64,000 nt of DNA from Galaxea fascicularis (GCA_948470475.1 OX419337.1:24287291-24351290); one strand, 5' to 3'; positions 17,501 to 28,567 are shown, counted from the first letter of the stretch. Program-made: numbers and translations. The notes: generated by a model not told the origin, from the letters alone.

Positions 17501-19235
17501 GAAAACGTACACTATGGCCAGCTGTTCAGTGACTTTGAGCCATTCAAAACCTTACTTCAGCCGTTCAGCTGTTCAGGTGTTCATGATAACCATTTTGAAT
17601 GGCTTGGCCATCCATTTGTTATCCATTCACTAGCCGTGTGTTTTTCTGAAGAAAAGCTGCTGATGATACTTTTATCCATTGGTATGGGATTTAAGTACTA
17701 TCCTGGAGATATGTGTATTATTTAGACAGTGCTTACTTTCGAGTGCTGAGTCCACTATCTTCATCGCTACAACCATAAATAACCAGCACTTCTTGCAAAT
17801 GTCTGTACCTCTATGATAATGGGAAATAGTTTGTCCATCAGTAAAGACAATGAATCTGTTTCTCGGTTAGTTCTTCTGTCAAATAGTACATTAGCCAGTT
17901 AATCAGACAAAGAATCAGTTGATAAATCAGTAATTTAATAAGTCTGTCTATACTTACAGTGTAGTTATTCTGCCAATTAATCAATCAATCAGTCAACCCA
18001 TCAATCAATCAGTCACACAAATAATCCAAATTACATCCATTAATTAAACGATCAATCAATCAGTGATTAAATTGTCTAATTAGGCAGTTAATCAACTAAC
18101 AATCAAGTTGGGAAGTCATTCATTCAAAACAATCTTCAGTGGAGATGACCAGCCTCTCGGCAATAAATAAATAAATAAATCAATCAATCAATCAATCAAT
18201 CAATCAACCAACCAACCAAATGAGTGGCATCTCCATCACTCTAAGAGGACCAAAATGAGACTTAAGAACTGTACTGGCCACCATGATGTCTGCAGGCCCC
18301 AATACAAAGTAGATAATTATACAACTTGATAAGATCCAATATTCACTGAGTCTACGGCAATAATAATTATTGTTAAACAACATATATGGGGTGTAAGGAA
18401 GTAAACTCACTTGCAGCATGTCCTTACTTCATCATAGTCTGTCATGTCAATGTCAAACACTAGCTCCTTCTCCTCAGCCTGAAATGCTCCAGGTTTAATC
18501 ATCTTGTGATCTTTTGGCTGAGACAAACAAACATCAACAATCCTTGTAAATATTCACCTTCATTAACTGAGGCGTAACAACAGAGCATAAAATTACGAAG
18601 AGTCCTTGATAAATTAGTGCACTGGAGTTTTGGCAAGAGGGTTACTGTCAGTACCAAATTGTGACACTTGCCAAATGTGTCCTTTCTAGATCGGAGAATG
18701 CACTATGATAGCAAAGTAAGACAATAGTAGAATCCTGAATCATTGCAAATAATTCAGTATTAATAACTTAAGATCACCATGTACGCAATCGACGTGTCTA
18801 TTGTAACACGATTAGATTTAGCTTGCCTTGTGAGTGAAGACTGCTCCGATGTCAATTTTGTAAGGGTTTCGTTTCAAGATTTCCTTTTCCAATTCTTGCT
18901 GATCGGCAAATGACTGGTAACGCAGGTAAACGTCATCTTTTAACGTGAATGAGAATTCCCGATGGACAAAATATGTCTTGGGAACTAAGAAATCAACATA
19001 ATTAAGTTTATTGAGGGGAAAAACCCAGTCAAATGCACAACATTCTTCAAACGCGATCTCACAATCGACGTAGGTTACTACTCATCACCTTACCTCCCCC
19101 ATAAGATAGCCACTGCACAAAATATTTATAGGGAAACAATCTTTTGTAGTACTGGTTTAAAAGTTCAGGGAGATCTGACTGGCTAAACTGGGAAGATCTC
19201 TGGCTGTTTTGGGAAGAGCTTTCGTCGCCCGCCAT
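11160..19235 (-). CDS. PRIM1: DNA primase small (catalytic) subunit
   Basis: Twelve exons join in phase: 19235-19094, 18984-18827, 18517-18411, 17810-17737, 17402-17266, 16755-16697, 16249-16140, 15433-15339, 14993-14876, 12776-12707, 11765-11689 and 11398-11160. PRIM1 makes the RNA primers extended by DNA polymerase alpha in the nucleus. Signatures: [16 protein letters not shown] near the N-terminus; metal-binding D122 and D124 in FDIDMTDYD; the zinc-site segment [17 protein letters not shown] with H179; third acidic residue D312 in [11 protein letters not shown]; then [14 protein letters not shown]. These align with human D109, D111, H166 and D306. The start is the first in-frame ATG (MAGDESSSQ). 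Intron 2 has a GC donor. As read, the last exon adds a hydrophobic tail not found in human PRIM1; a GTAAGG at 11306-11301 could instead splice it away. Model length is 461 residues (human 420). Confidence 0.93.
13030..14725 (+). mobile_element. L2/CR1-like LINE, 3' fragment with RT, frameshifted
   Basis: Reverse-transcriptase motifs are clear: [43 protein letters not shown] and the catalytic YADD at 13631-13642. The frame breaks near 13740 and continues in another frame from about 13760 ([14 protein letters not shown]) through the post-RT region ([43 protein letters not shown]) to a stop at 14494-14496. The 3' UTR ends with AGCGC...GTGCGCTATATAAG and an (ATT)n tail, typical of this clade. Endonuclease and ORF1 are missing, so it is a 5'-truncated, inactive copy. 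It lies in the PRIM1 intron between exons 14876 and 12776, antisense to the host gene. Confidence 0.9.
14543..14582 (+). repeat. (ATT)n microsatellite in the LINE 3' region
   Basis: Uninterrupted ATT repeats. A shorter (ATT)n run at 14706-14722 marks the probable LINE terminus. Confidence 0.9.
16402..16500 (+). repeat. Dispersed repeat shared with 43580-43690
   Basis: The order GTTGATAAGACCAAATTTTT, GTGTACAACTTCCCCACCAA, CAGTTTCTTTAGAAACTACT recurs at 43590-43680, and partly near 23215-23265. It is intronic (PRIM1). No frame or terminal structure was found. Confidence 0.6.
16776..17128. repeat. Tandem triplicate of a palindromic MITE
   Basis: Three head-to-tail units of about 100-120 bp. 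Each starts CTGGGCAACTGCGCACMCA (M = A or C), contains CCCCTCCCCTAACCTAACA and a central AACTTATTA block, and returns through GGGTTAGGGGAGGGGT. Each unit is close to its own inverted complement. The array sits directly upstream of PRIM1 exon 16755-16697, about 20 bp from its acceptor. Confidence 0.85.
17970..18217. repeat. CAAT/AATA microsatellite-rich tract
   Basis: Diverged ATCAATCAGTC-type repeats lead into clean (AAAT)n at about 18160-18178 and (CAAT)n at about 18179-18205, then (CAAC)n. It is intronic, between PRIM1 exons 18411 and 17810. Confidence 0.85.
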
Positions 19236-19259
19236 CTTGCATAAACTTCGCGCCAAATT

Positions 19260-20284
19260 ATCGCTCTTGGTAACAACCGCTGATCATGTTCCTTTTTCGC
19301 GCCAAAAGGTGCAAGTCTTACCCGCGGACTGCGGGAAGTCCCGAAGAATGAGAAAAAAATGAGCAGAAAATCGAAGGGGAACCATGCTTTCGTACCCCAA
19401 AATCGGTTAAGGGAATTTTCAAACCAGTACCCTTCATTTGTTTGTCAAAATAGAATCACATGAAAGTGCTCAGGACAGGAACCAGGTGCAATGCAAGGAG
19501 TAGTCATCTGCTGGGTCATGATTTGGTTCATGGCCTGGAGGCTGGTGGTTAGTAAAGTCACAGTGTCAGGACAGTGGGGGATGGACATACAGTCACTCTT
19601 TGTAATATAATGGGAAAACGAGTGCAGTACATACATGGTCATGGACTGAATGTGGAGGAATAGGGTAACATTCTGTGAATTAAAAACCAAGGGGAATAGG
19701 TACAGATCATACCAAGTGTGGGAACACAGGGGGAAGGGCGGAGTCACTTTTGTCCACTTGTCCAGGGGGCGATGTAAAGTCACAATAAATTATGTATTCT
19801 AAGATTAAAGCGAGAGGCATGGAGTCACTGACACTGACTGGGATTGCTTGGGAGTAGTAGCAGAGGGGCGAAGAGAAATTCAGTATCACAAGCAAAGGAA
19901 ACTCAACTTCCAGGCCCTACATACAGTGCTTCGTTCTGGTAATTAGCACTTACCAGAGGGTGGAGTAAACTTACACACACTGCAAGACCAGTGTAGGGGA
20001 GGAGTTTTAACTCATGAGATTGGGCCCATGCTGGCTTCCTTTTAAGAGACAAATCTGCAGGGTTCAGAGCTCCTGTTGAGTGCTGAGTATTGATGCCGCA
20101 GCTGCCCATTGTGCACCAGCTTTTGATCTTGGGGCTTCAGAAGTTATTGTTAATATTCTTTCAAGGTACAATATATTATTATAGTTGTTCTTTTGAATAA
20201 TTTGTATTAAGTCAATGGTGTGAGATCATATATACAAGTGTAATACCATGATAAATAAATAATAAATCAAATATAAATAAATAA
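19260..20284. other. Stretch upstream of PRIM1, no gene recognised
   Basis: The first 60 bases before the PRIM1 start include TTCGCGCCAAA-like blocks, which resemble E2F sites and would suit an S-phase gene. The rest (about 19430-20110) is GC-richer than its surroundings, with open minus-strand frames up to 112 codons whose composition looks like repeat rather than protein. It may be part of an unrecognised element. Confidence 0.45.
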
Positions 20285-20540
20285 ATCAATGATATTTACC
20301 CAGGAAGCTCCACTCACCGCGAAGTGGTTTTCAGGGAGGTCCTGCATCCGGATCAAATTGGAATTTGGAAGTGTTGGTTTTTGGGGAGAGGGGAAAACTG
20401 GAGTACCCGGAGAAAAACCTCTCGGAGCAGAGTAGAGAACCAACAAACTCAACCAACATATGACGTCGAGTCCAGGAATCGAACCTGGGCCACATTGGTG
20501 GGAGACGAGTGCTCTCACCACTGCGCCAACCCTGCTCCCG
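20285..20540 (-). mobile_element. tRNA-derived SINE
   Basis: Read on the minus strand, it begins CGGGAGCAGGGTTGGCGCAG. It has an A-box-like GGCGCAGTGGTGAGAGCACT (about 20528-20507) and a B box GGTTCGATTCC (20485-20475) with tRNA-like spacing. A non-tRNA body follows (CTCCGAGAGGTTTTTCTCCG, CTCCAGTTTTCCCCTCTCCC) and then an A/T-rich AAATAAAT tail near 20250-20290. It would be transcribed by RNA polymerase III. It is not a functional tRNA, because the acceptor stem does not close. Confidence 0.85.
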
Positions 20541-20825
20541 TAATAATGATAATGAATGGAAAGGGTGAGAGGCAAAACTCAGATGATGTAAAAGATAATG
20601 AATCAAAATACTACTGTGAAGAAAACAACACTATGTGAACTTAAAAAACTGTGTCAATTTTTATTTTGCACACGAACCTTTCAGTACATGACAACAAAAC
20701 ACAAAACAAAACACAAGTTTACTTTAAGGAGTTTTGTCACAGTACATTCCTGAAGATTAACATATAGTTGGGAATGTGAGAAATATTCTCAGCTGAAAAT
20801 AATCTCCAAACCTGTCATTCAGAAT

Positions 20826-21097
20826 GGCCATTTTTACACTAGAGATGCATAATCTGTCTGGACAAACTTGGGCAAACATTAATGATGGCTGTTTACTTCA
20901 TATACTTTACATTAAAGATGGGAACAGCACAGATCAGGCATCTAGATGATCTGTTTGTGGAAGATATTTCAAGATGCACTAAAGGGGATGGTTCATCAAG
21001 ATGCATGAGATGCATAAATTGGCCTTTATACTAGACAGATGATGATAGATGCATGATGCATCTGGACAGATTATTCATCTTTAGTATAAAAACTGCC
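20826..21097. repeat. Non-autonomous TIR element
   Basis: The left end GGCCATTTTTACACTAGAGA, then TGCATAATCTGTCTGGACA, is mirrored by TCTGGACAGATTATTCATCT, then TTAGTATAAAAACTGCC. The interior repeats GATGCATC motifs. A related fragment (GCATAATCCGCCTGGGACGA) lies near 58440. Confidence 0.7.
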
Positions 21098-21164
21098 AAC
21101 ATCATCTCTGAGGACTTGAATCATCCACAGGTTAAAACTTTAGTTGCTACCTCATTCACATAAC

Positions 21165-21290
21165 AAGCAGTGGACTGCAGAGCATAATAAGAAAGGAAAG
21201 TACTACTTGTTAGCTTTCATTTGAATGGTCAACACTTAGGATTTCATCCACCAGTTCAAGAGTTACAGATAATGGATAGTGATATGTACA
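21165..21290 (+). repeat. Single diverged copy of the ~110-bp repeat
   Basis: Contains AGCTTTCATTTGAATGGTCA and GGATTTCATCCACCAGTTCA, the landmarks of the arrays at 5885-7045. It lies just beyond the TMX1 stop codon. Confidence 0.75.
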
Positions 21291-21351
21291 GGAAAAGACT
21301 GCGCTCAAGCTTAACACTAAATCTCATTCACTAATCAAGTCTGGCCTGTGG

Positions 21352-24300
21352 TCAGTCAGTTGTCGCTGTCACCTGTCAAACAAAAGAAATAAAACCGTAT
21401 AATGAGTACCATACATTATATTAGTCATAAAATGATGGGAAACATGCACACGATGGAGAAGAAGGACAATTCCAAGCCATTCAGTGGAAGCAAAGTGCAC
21501 AAAACCTCATGCACAGGAACAAGACAGAAAAGGTGCCCACTCTGGGTAGAACAAAGTGATCAACCAGATCAAACAGCATCCCATCTCAGGAAGGGGTACT
21601 GTGTTATCAGAATTCCTTTTACATTCTCTGCTCCGGGACAAGTGCTAGGTAAAGCGTGTAACTACTTACTCTCTTCCTTAAACCACTGTCTTCAGCATTG
21701 TCCTCCTTTCTGTCTACTGTTTCTTCCTTGTTATCTTCTTCATTGTGCTCTTCACCAGGCTCCTGTTCAGACTCTTTCTTTGAAGGCTGAGCAGGCATTT
21801 CAGGGGGCTGGATTACAGATGGCCCTCCAAGGATATAGTCTGAAACTAGCACTATCACCTGATGATTAAAGGAAAAAATAGGACTCAAACATACATGTAT
21901 GATGTATCAGTTGTTTAATGTTTAACAACATAAACCTTTTGTTCAGAAAAAGTACTTACATCTTTGTTACTTAACCTGTAAGATGGGCTCAAACTCACCA
22001 AGCTTACACATTCATACTAGGAGTAGTTGCAAAAAAAAAAATCAGCCCATTTCTTGACTTGCGGCCTTAGGGCCCACATAACAAGGAGTCCAGCTTTTTT
22101 CCAGTTTGTGTTGTCTCTGATCATTGAATCTAGCGACCGATACTAGTTCACTCAAGTTATGATGACTTCTACCAGCTAAAGTTCTTTTGGTTTCCCATAA
22201 AAAGCTGAAACTCAATGCCAGAGTCATTTAATGTTTGCCACACTAACTAAAAGCCTCACTGAGAGATATCTTAATTCAAGATTGAATTACAATCAATTTC
22301 AACTACATTCTAATAACTGCCCTCAGTAAATGCTACCAGTAGCCTCTTCTTATGATGCACATCTGCTAACACAGTGGCCGTGATAATGTATAGTTAATAA
22401 GTCTGATAAGTGGATAAAAGGGACATTAACAGAAATTTACCATCACTAACATTTTATTTGGAAAATGATAGGATTAAGACAGTGATTTCAATCCCCAAAT
22501 AATCTGTTTTCCATTTACTTTCCAGTTATGTAGTCTGTATGTGGCAGTTAATTGTCATATTGGGGTAAACTGTTTAAGTGTAGGTTGAGTTTGTTTATTT
22601 TACAGGGATTTTGTGGAAGAGGGATTTGTTTCCATACAGTCATTAATATTACCTGCATGCAGGCTTTGCCAGGCTGTCGAGGGACTTCACTATTGAAAGG
22701 TTCAATTCAACAATTCTACACTTGTATTAATGATATTAACCCTTTCCTCCCTAAGAGTAACTTTATAGATTTTACTCTGTCTAACGCCAGACAATTTTAC
22801 TCGTCAAAGGGAGACCCCTTAGGGGTTAAAGGGTTAACTAAAGACCACCTGAATAGCTCACCATGCCTAGAAGTAAACCTGTGAGCACGGTTGCCACTCC
22901 AAATATTGTATAAGATGCCCATGCTGGGAGGCCATATGTGACTGTTAGTAGCTCATGTACATCCTGACAGCAAAATAAATCTTTGTGAGTAGTGAAATGG
23001 GAAATTGCTGCAACAAGAGTCTAATTAAATGGAACTCTTGTTGCAGCAATTTCAAATTTTGATATATAATTAAATTCAACAAAACTGCTTGTAATATATT
23101 TTAATCCTAGTCATCATAATGTGTATCATTAAGATTTGCTCTGACTAAGGTCTTACATTCAAAACAAAACCTTGTGAATCTTTTTATGGTGCAATTTACA
23201 TTTTCAACTTAACTGATAAAACCAAATTTTCATGCACCTCTCCCCCACCAATGCACCTAATCTCTGCTAAATCAAAAGTATTAAAGCTATGACTTGCAAT
23301 GAAACTTGGAGGGTATAATATACCTTAAATGCACTGAAAATGGATTTAAAACATAGCCCAATTTTTGAGAAATGTTTCACAGTTATAAAAAAGGACTATT
23401 CCTTTGGACTACTCTGGTGTTTTTTTGCTATCATTCACTTCAAAAGGATAATTAAAAGCAAATTGAGAGGTACAATGGTTGACTGAATAGTAGTACATTT
23501 TACCGGTACCTGCAGACTTGCTGAGCCAACAAAATTACACTATTACACTCAATGCAACTTCACACCATGGACTAGTTTGGATTCCTAAAATTAACACACC
23601 TTGAGAAGCAAAGATAGCTTGAAGGTCAAACCCATACACCCCATCCTGTGAAAGGGTAATACCTTCATTAGAAAAACAATTTCAGTATAATTTGTTTTGT
23701 AAATTTGGCCAACTGTCCTGTACCATGATGTAAATAGTTTTTTTAAATTTAATTTTAATTTAAGTTAATTCTTTTTGTTAGTATTATACTTGACTCATTA
23801 GCTACTTAAGCTAGGAACGTAATAAGCTCCAGGCCCTCGAGTATAAATAAAGTTTTCAGTTCAGTTTCAGTTTTCAGTACCAAAGTATTTTGATCTACAA
23901 GTTGAATTTGAATAAGGTACATAATTGTATCAGACCATTTTTCATTCATTATTATTTTTCAGAAATTGTTCTTGTTGATGGCATTTCTTTGAAAATGTTC
24001 TTTGTAGTCTCAGATTTCTAATCACTTCTAAAACAGCTTCAACATCATAAACATACTGGTATGTGTTACAAATACAATAAAATATTATTTGTGTATCTAT
24101 GTTAATTCTAAGGTGCAGCCAATTACAAAGAGCCCATTCAAATGCGACTGAGGGCATGTGATCTAGCACTGTAAGAGGATGATACAACTGATTGAGCACA
24201 AGGCATACTCTGTCCTATTAATACCCAAATCAGGAATGCTGACAACCAATCAGATTCAAGAATTGTGTTAATGGTCATGATAGTCATGTAAATGTGGTAA

Positions 24301-25779
24301 GTTGGCTTGAAAAATACATACAGAAATGAACTTGGAGACTTCCACCATGGAATAGGCTCAACTTCTCTCCATTTCTGGTCATTGATGAAATCCATAAACC
24401 CCTGTAAAGACCGTGGTCCCTCATATTTTCTAAATTCTCCATTTTTAACACTGTTTAGCATAAAAGAAAAAGACCAGTGAGGAGGGAGGTTTATTAATAC
24501 TTCTTAATAGTGGTACAAGTGTAATGCATACTGACCAGTAATGTCTTAATTTTGTGAAAATAACTTTGAGATCATAGCAATGGTTGTAAAGATTGTGATG
24601 ATGATTACAGTGATAGTAGTGGCTGCAGTGATGGTGATGATGATGACAATGATGGTGGTGGTGGTGACCCAGGAAGGGGAGGGGGTGGGTATTCCCATAT
24701 ATAAGCTATATGGGTATGAACAGTGGTTGAGGGGGAGGGAGGTGGGTAAGCAGTTTAGTCTGGGGTACTGTATCGAAATCAGAGAGTTTTGGTCTAGAAT
24801 AGATTATAATTTTGCAAGAGCTGATCAAATGCTTGAAGAGTTTAGCTATTTTTCCTGGGAACTGATGCTCCTAGAAAAACAACACAGTCACTCGGTTTAA
24901 TAGCAAAGAAAGTGTTGATAGATGGTTTTATTTTGGCTGGACTGAATTTCTGGAAAATAGTGTGTCTGGGATAGAGTGGGGATTTTTGGTATTTAGTCTG
25001 GTATAGGGTTGCAGTGGCACACATCCACCCAAAAATCTGTAGAGTACCCCCTGGGGGTGATGATGATGATATTTGTGGTGGAGGGGTGGTGATGATGTGA
25101 ATTGTGAGGATGAACAAACAATGATGATGGTGATGGTAGTGGTGATCATCATGGAATTTATGAATTAGCCTGTGAACAAGCTTCCTGGGCGTGCTGGCAA
25201 TAATTATGAAAAGTGATGGAATGGATGATTTTCAGTAACAACTATTGTCTCATGGTTGTAAGAAAGTAAAAAACACTATTAGACAATTATGATTGCATAC
25301 TCACTGATATATTGTTGGTAAGGAAAAAATCATAAACCTTCCACTTAGTGCTACAAGAAAAGAACGATTAACAGTCATATGGTGTAACGTCTTTTCTTCG
25401 ATGAAGGTACATCAAACTCAGAAAGTTAGTGGTTACCAGGTTCCTTTGTTGTGTCTATTTCTGCAACATTAATGCCTAATTTTTCAGCATTAGTAGCCAG
25501 TGATGACCACACCGGGGCTACATGCTGGCACGCAGGACACCAAGGAGCGAAACTAGGAGAAAAACATTACAATGATAAATTGTAAAAAGCTTAGGAAAAT
25601 TTTTGATTGGATGCGATATCGCAATCAGCACGATCATAGAATGCTCACAATTTAACCATCCACTCTCCTTCCAACATTTGACCCCAGTTCTCATAGCTAA
25701 GTTGCTGAGTTTCCCCAGCAGTGCATCCAGAAGATATCAGAACGATAAAGACAACAAAACCGTAAACTCCCGCCGCCAT
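21352..25779 (-). CDS. TMX1: Thioredoxin-related transmembrane protein 1
   Basis: Eight exons join in phase: 25779-25649, 25552-25437, 25350-25305, 24450-24322, 23645-23600, 22963-22862, 21858-21670 and 21372-21352, giving 259 residues (human TMX1 has 280). TMX1 is an ER-membrane oxidoreductase acting on membrane-bound clients. A signal peptide spans residues 1 to about 22 (MAAGVYGFVVFIVLISSG). The thioredoxin domain has the TMX1-type active site CPAC at 49-52 (KFFAPWCPACQ) and the cis-proline at P94 (SLPTIY). GEFRKYEGPRSLQGFMDFI follows. The membrane segment is about 172-200 (SYTIFGVATVLTGLLLGM), then an acidic cytosolic tail (residues ~215-250) ending in a dibasic RKR and TATTD. The start is the only ATG giving the signal peptide, in a GCGGCCATGG-like CGGCGGCATG context on the plus strand. 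The last exon codes for only six residues and is the least certain part. Confidence 0.93.
22736..22838. repeat. Short MITE with TTAACCCTTT termini
   Basis: TTAACCCTTTCCTCCCTAAG at the left and CCCCTTAGGGGTTAAAGGG at the right, in a TMX1 intron next to exon 22862. It shares only its ends with the elements at 4551 and 42508. Confidence 0.65.
23001..23053. repeat. Perfect 20-bp hairpin in a TMX1 intron
   Basis: Arms GAAATTGCTGCAACAAGAGT and its exact complement flank a 13-nt loop (CTAATTAAATGGA). It lies between exons 23600 and 22963. It could be a fold-back element or a short hairpin RNA source. It is shorter than a typical cnidarian pre-miRNA. Confidence 0.85.
24578..24670 (+). repeat. GATGAT/GTGGTG simple repeat
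   Basis: ATGATG and GTGGTGGTG runs in a TMX1 intron. A related ATGATGATGATG/GTGGTGATGATG tract lies at 25056-25150. Open frames through both are simple-sequence artefacts. Confidence 0.85.
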
Positions 25780-25861
25780 GTTGGATTCTATCTTCCTGAG
25801 CCAGCAAATTACACACCAGCGCCCTTTCGTTTGAAAGTATGTGCTCGTGTATTCAAAAATT
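25780..25861. promoter_or_regulatory. Putative bidirectional promoter, TMX1 / 25862 gene
   Basis: Only 82 bp separate the two divergent start codons, so both genes must share promoter sequence or have overlapping 5' UTRs. There is no obvious TATA box. This is inference from gene layout. Confidence 0.5.
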
Positions 25862-26800
25862 ATGGCGTCCGTATCTCGCTGCCGATTGTCACTTGTTTCT
25901 TTCCAGAAATCTGCGAGTTCACTAACGGTAAATAACCTATTAGTTTCTTCTCTGGGTTTGTGTCATTTATTTAACAATATATTATATAATTCTTTAGAGA
26001 AAATCAAGCAACTGTGTAGCTGAGACGACCAAATGTGCTGTTGGTCAACCGTGCTTGAATTCTAGAATTCGAACAATATGCGGTTCTGCTTTACAACAAA
26101 ACTCGAAAATCAGCATGTGAGTATCTTTAGCGTTGATTTCGTTTGTCGTTCCTATAGCTGTCAGTGGATAACCTATTCAGGTTTGAGAGTGATACTCCTT
26201 GATGACAATCGTAGTTAGCTCATCTTACTTTATCATGATATTTCCTTTGCAACTAACTTACGTAATACAAACATAATAATAAGTAAACAAGTAGTAAAGG
26301 TCCTGACTTACCGATAGTTCGATCCAACATTCGACTGATGAAGACGTTGGGATAAAGTCGAAATATTTCGTTTTTTAGACTATTTTTGCTCTGAGTAGAA
26401 AATGTACGAAGAACAGTGTGGAGAATTTTCATGCTCATATAAGGGTTTAAAGGATTAAGGGGCATCGCTTCGGTTATCGTGACAACGCTTCTCTAAAACG
26501 TAAAAACATTGAGTTATGCAGGAAACTTGCTTTACTGGTGGAACTGCGCATATTCATCCGCTTTATTGCTGTATTTTGTGCCCTAGAGTCCAAGCTGTAA
26601 CAAAAAGCTTTACTTCACAAACATCAAGATGTTTTCATCAAAAGTTTCCACCTGTCCTTGGGTGTAATCCTATATCCATAGCAGTCGCAGAGAATCTCAT
26701 TGGTGCAAGTGAGCTGGAGGACAGTTCAGAAGGAGAAGACGAGGCTACGAGTGGGAGAAAACGCATAAGGTCAAAGCACCTCTTAGACGACGATCCGTAG
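25862..26800 (+). CDS. Unrecognised 132-residue protein, possible mitochondrial leader
   Basis: I do not recognise this protein. A three-exon model fits well: 25862-25927, 25998-26116 and 26587-26800. All junctions are GT-AG, phases are 0 and 2, and the last acceptor has a good pyrimidine tract (TTTATTGCTGTATTTTGTGC before CCTAG). The N-terminus MASVSRCRLSLVSFQKSASS is basic, rich in Ser, and without acidic residues, as in mitochondrial presequences. The C-terminus is charged: ASELEDSSEGEDEATSG, then GRKRIRSKHLLDDDP. No membrane segment is visible. An alternative is to join exon 1 directly to 26522, which is also in frame. It is divergent from TMX1, with an 82-bp gap. An AATAAA was not found close by. 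Confidence 0.55.
26403..26465 (-). repeat. Half-MITE of the AACCCTTTAA family
   Basis: Reads on the minus strand CCTTTAAACCCTTATATGAG, then CATGAAAATTCTCCACACTG. The same motif order ends the element at 42508-42713 (reverse complement near 42665-42713). It lies within the intron of the 25862 gene. Confidence 0.55.
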
Positions 26801-28130
26801 CCTTAAGTTTCTGATAAGAACATTGTTTCTTTTTTTGAATGAATGACAATCTAGGAACTACAGATTTGAACATGTGTGATAAGTAATGCCTTTTTATTTA
26901 AAGCTAGAAATGAAAAATACAGGAATCAATCTTTTGTGGTTATTTTAGAATGAAGCTCCACAGCTGGGTTGTAAAAATTGAAAGATTGGTACTGATTTTT
27001 GAATTCCTGTGATAAAATTTTACTGAGCTTCAACTTCAAAGAAGGAAGATTATTGGCTGTGTTAAGAAGTTTGGAGTTCTCACCTTAATAAAAGGTTTTT
27101 TTTTATCCAGTAAGCTTGTTTCTATATGATTGCTCAAGTCTGAAAAGTACCAGTATTTCAGCAGAAATGTTGTGCTTATACAGGGGTAGAATTTGAAGAT
27201 GCTCATGGTATATCTCCACAAAAAGTCCAAGGACTTCTTCTTGGGATATACTGCAGCTGAGACTGATAGATGTAAAATGCCCCAAAATGCGTGTTTTGGT
27301 GTATTTCAGTGTAGATGACAAAATACACAGTTACTTACTGATATTCCATCAACTTTGTTCACACTGCTACCATTACTGCCAAGAAGTTTCATTTTAAAAT
27401 CAAGCAGTACAAAGTGCCCAAGCATGAGGGAGCTATTGTTTTCAGAACAAAATCAAACATTCACGATCACAGATGTAGAACTTGGTCTACAGTATTAAGT
27501 TAAGGGATGGCAATGTGAACCATCTTCACACAAAAGGAAAAGGTAATCCTAACAGAACTCAAGGAAGGAGGTCACATAAGTTGTGTACTATAGAGTTGAA
27601 AATACTTCATTACACAAAGAACTTACATACAGTAGTTTGTGTGGTGTACTTTGTGGTTGAGTTGGGGGTAAATGTACTTTTTAAAAATTATATTGCACAA
27701 GGCAAGGTTTGAACATCAGAACAATTTGCCAAGTTACTGTGTTGGTTAAAGGAAAACCAACTTGGCAAGGGGTGATGTTTATCTAACAAATTGTAGCTAA
27801 CCTTTTGAAGATTTCATCATTTAGTTGCTTTCACATTGCCTCACACCTTCCTATAACAACTCAACAGCATCACGTAACACACATGTGATCTATTAGGTAC
27901 CTCCAAATTCAAGATGTGATACATTTAAAGAGTTTCAGTGCTATGTCTTCAGAGTTGCTTTTCAAAGGATTAAGACATCTCTCTCTTTGCCTAGTGAATA
28001 CCTTAACGTCTCTTGTCCCAGAAATACTTTGCATCTGTGTTGTTGCACACAACCTGTGGGAAGCCATAATTTGCAACTTAACTTCACTTAAATTTCCCTT
28101 TATTGACATCACAAGAAGCTGACAGGTATG
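26801..28130. other. Intergenic, no gene recognised
   Basis: Short open frames only. The interval probably contains the 3' UTR of the 25862 gene. I find no RNA gene or clear terminal-repeat element. Confidence 0.55.
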
Positions 28131-28296
28131 CAGGGTTCTCAGTAGAAGCCGGCAACCGGCGAATTCCGCCGCCTGTCAAGACGAAAGTCGCTGCCAGTGC
28201 TGACTATGAAATTTGCCTTTGTGTGCCTCCAGGCTGAAGTTTAGCTGTCTATAAGCATTTCTGGGCCGTCTGACAAAAAAACTACTGAGAACCCTG
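28131..28296. repeat. MITE with 15-bp perfect TIRs
   Basis: CAGGGTTCTCAGTAG and CTACTGAGAACCCTG are exact complements 166 bp apart. The interior has GCCGGCAACCGGCGAATTC and a partial inverted structure. A degenerate relative begins CAGGGTTCTCCTTAATGCAG near 11006. Confidence 0.85.
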
Positions 28297-28561
28297 GGTA
28301 TGGTGCAGGAATAGTCACACATTGTTTAAGTGCTGACAAATCTCTCCCTCACTGCCTGTCATGGAATGATACGATATTCAAACGGGTGCTGAGTGACTGG
28401 GCTCAGCTGGTATAAGCGACCCATGGGCTGAAATCTTAGGGATCATCGTCAAGGTACGGTGCTCCAGCGACGCGTCTGGAGGTACTGCTTCTGATTGGAG
28501 TTTTCTTTTTTTAGGTTTTCAAGCTTGACGCTATTACAGCTTAACTTCACCTAAAAAGCAT

Positions 28562-28567
28562 TTTATT
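28562..28567 (-). terminator. Possible PARN poly(A) signal
   Basis: AATAAA on the minus strand, about 580 nt past the PARN stop codon. Other candidates lie nearby, so this is only a plausible site. Confidence 0.3.

Noticed and set aside
17970..18217. CRISPR-like array
   Set aside because: CAAT/AAAT simple repeats with no constant spacers, in animal intronic DNA.
20465..20540. tRNA gene
   Set aside because: A and B boxes are present, but they belong to a SINE head; there is no closed cloverleaf or proper acceptor stem.
20267..20638. Three overlapping frames of 91-104 codons
   Set aside because: They are translations of the tRNA-derived SINE on either strand.
21402..21869. 155-codon plus-strand frame
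   Set aside because: It runs opposite to TMX1 exon 21858-21670, whose acidic codons read as Leu/Cys/Phe-rich nonsense on the other strand.
24580..24900. 106-codon plus-strand frame starting MVVKIVMMITVIVV
   Set aside because: Its apparent membrane segment is translated from a GATGAT/GTGGTG microsatellite.
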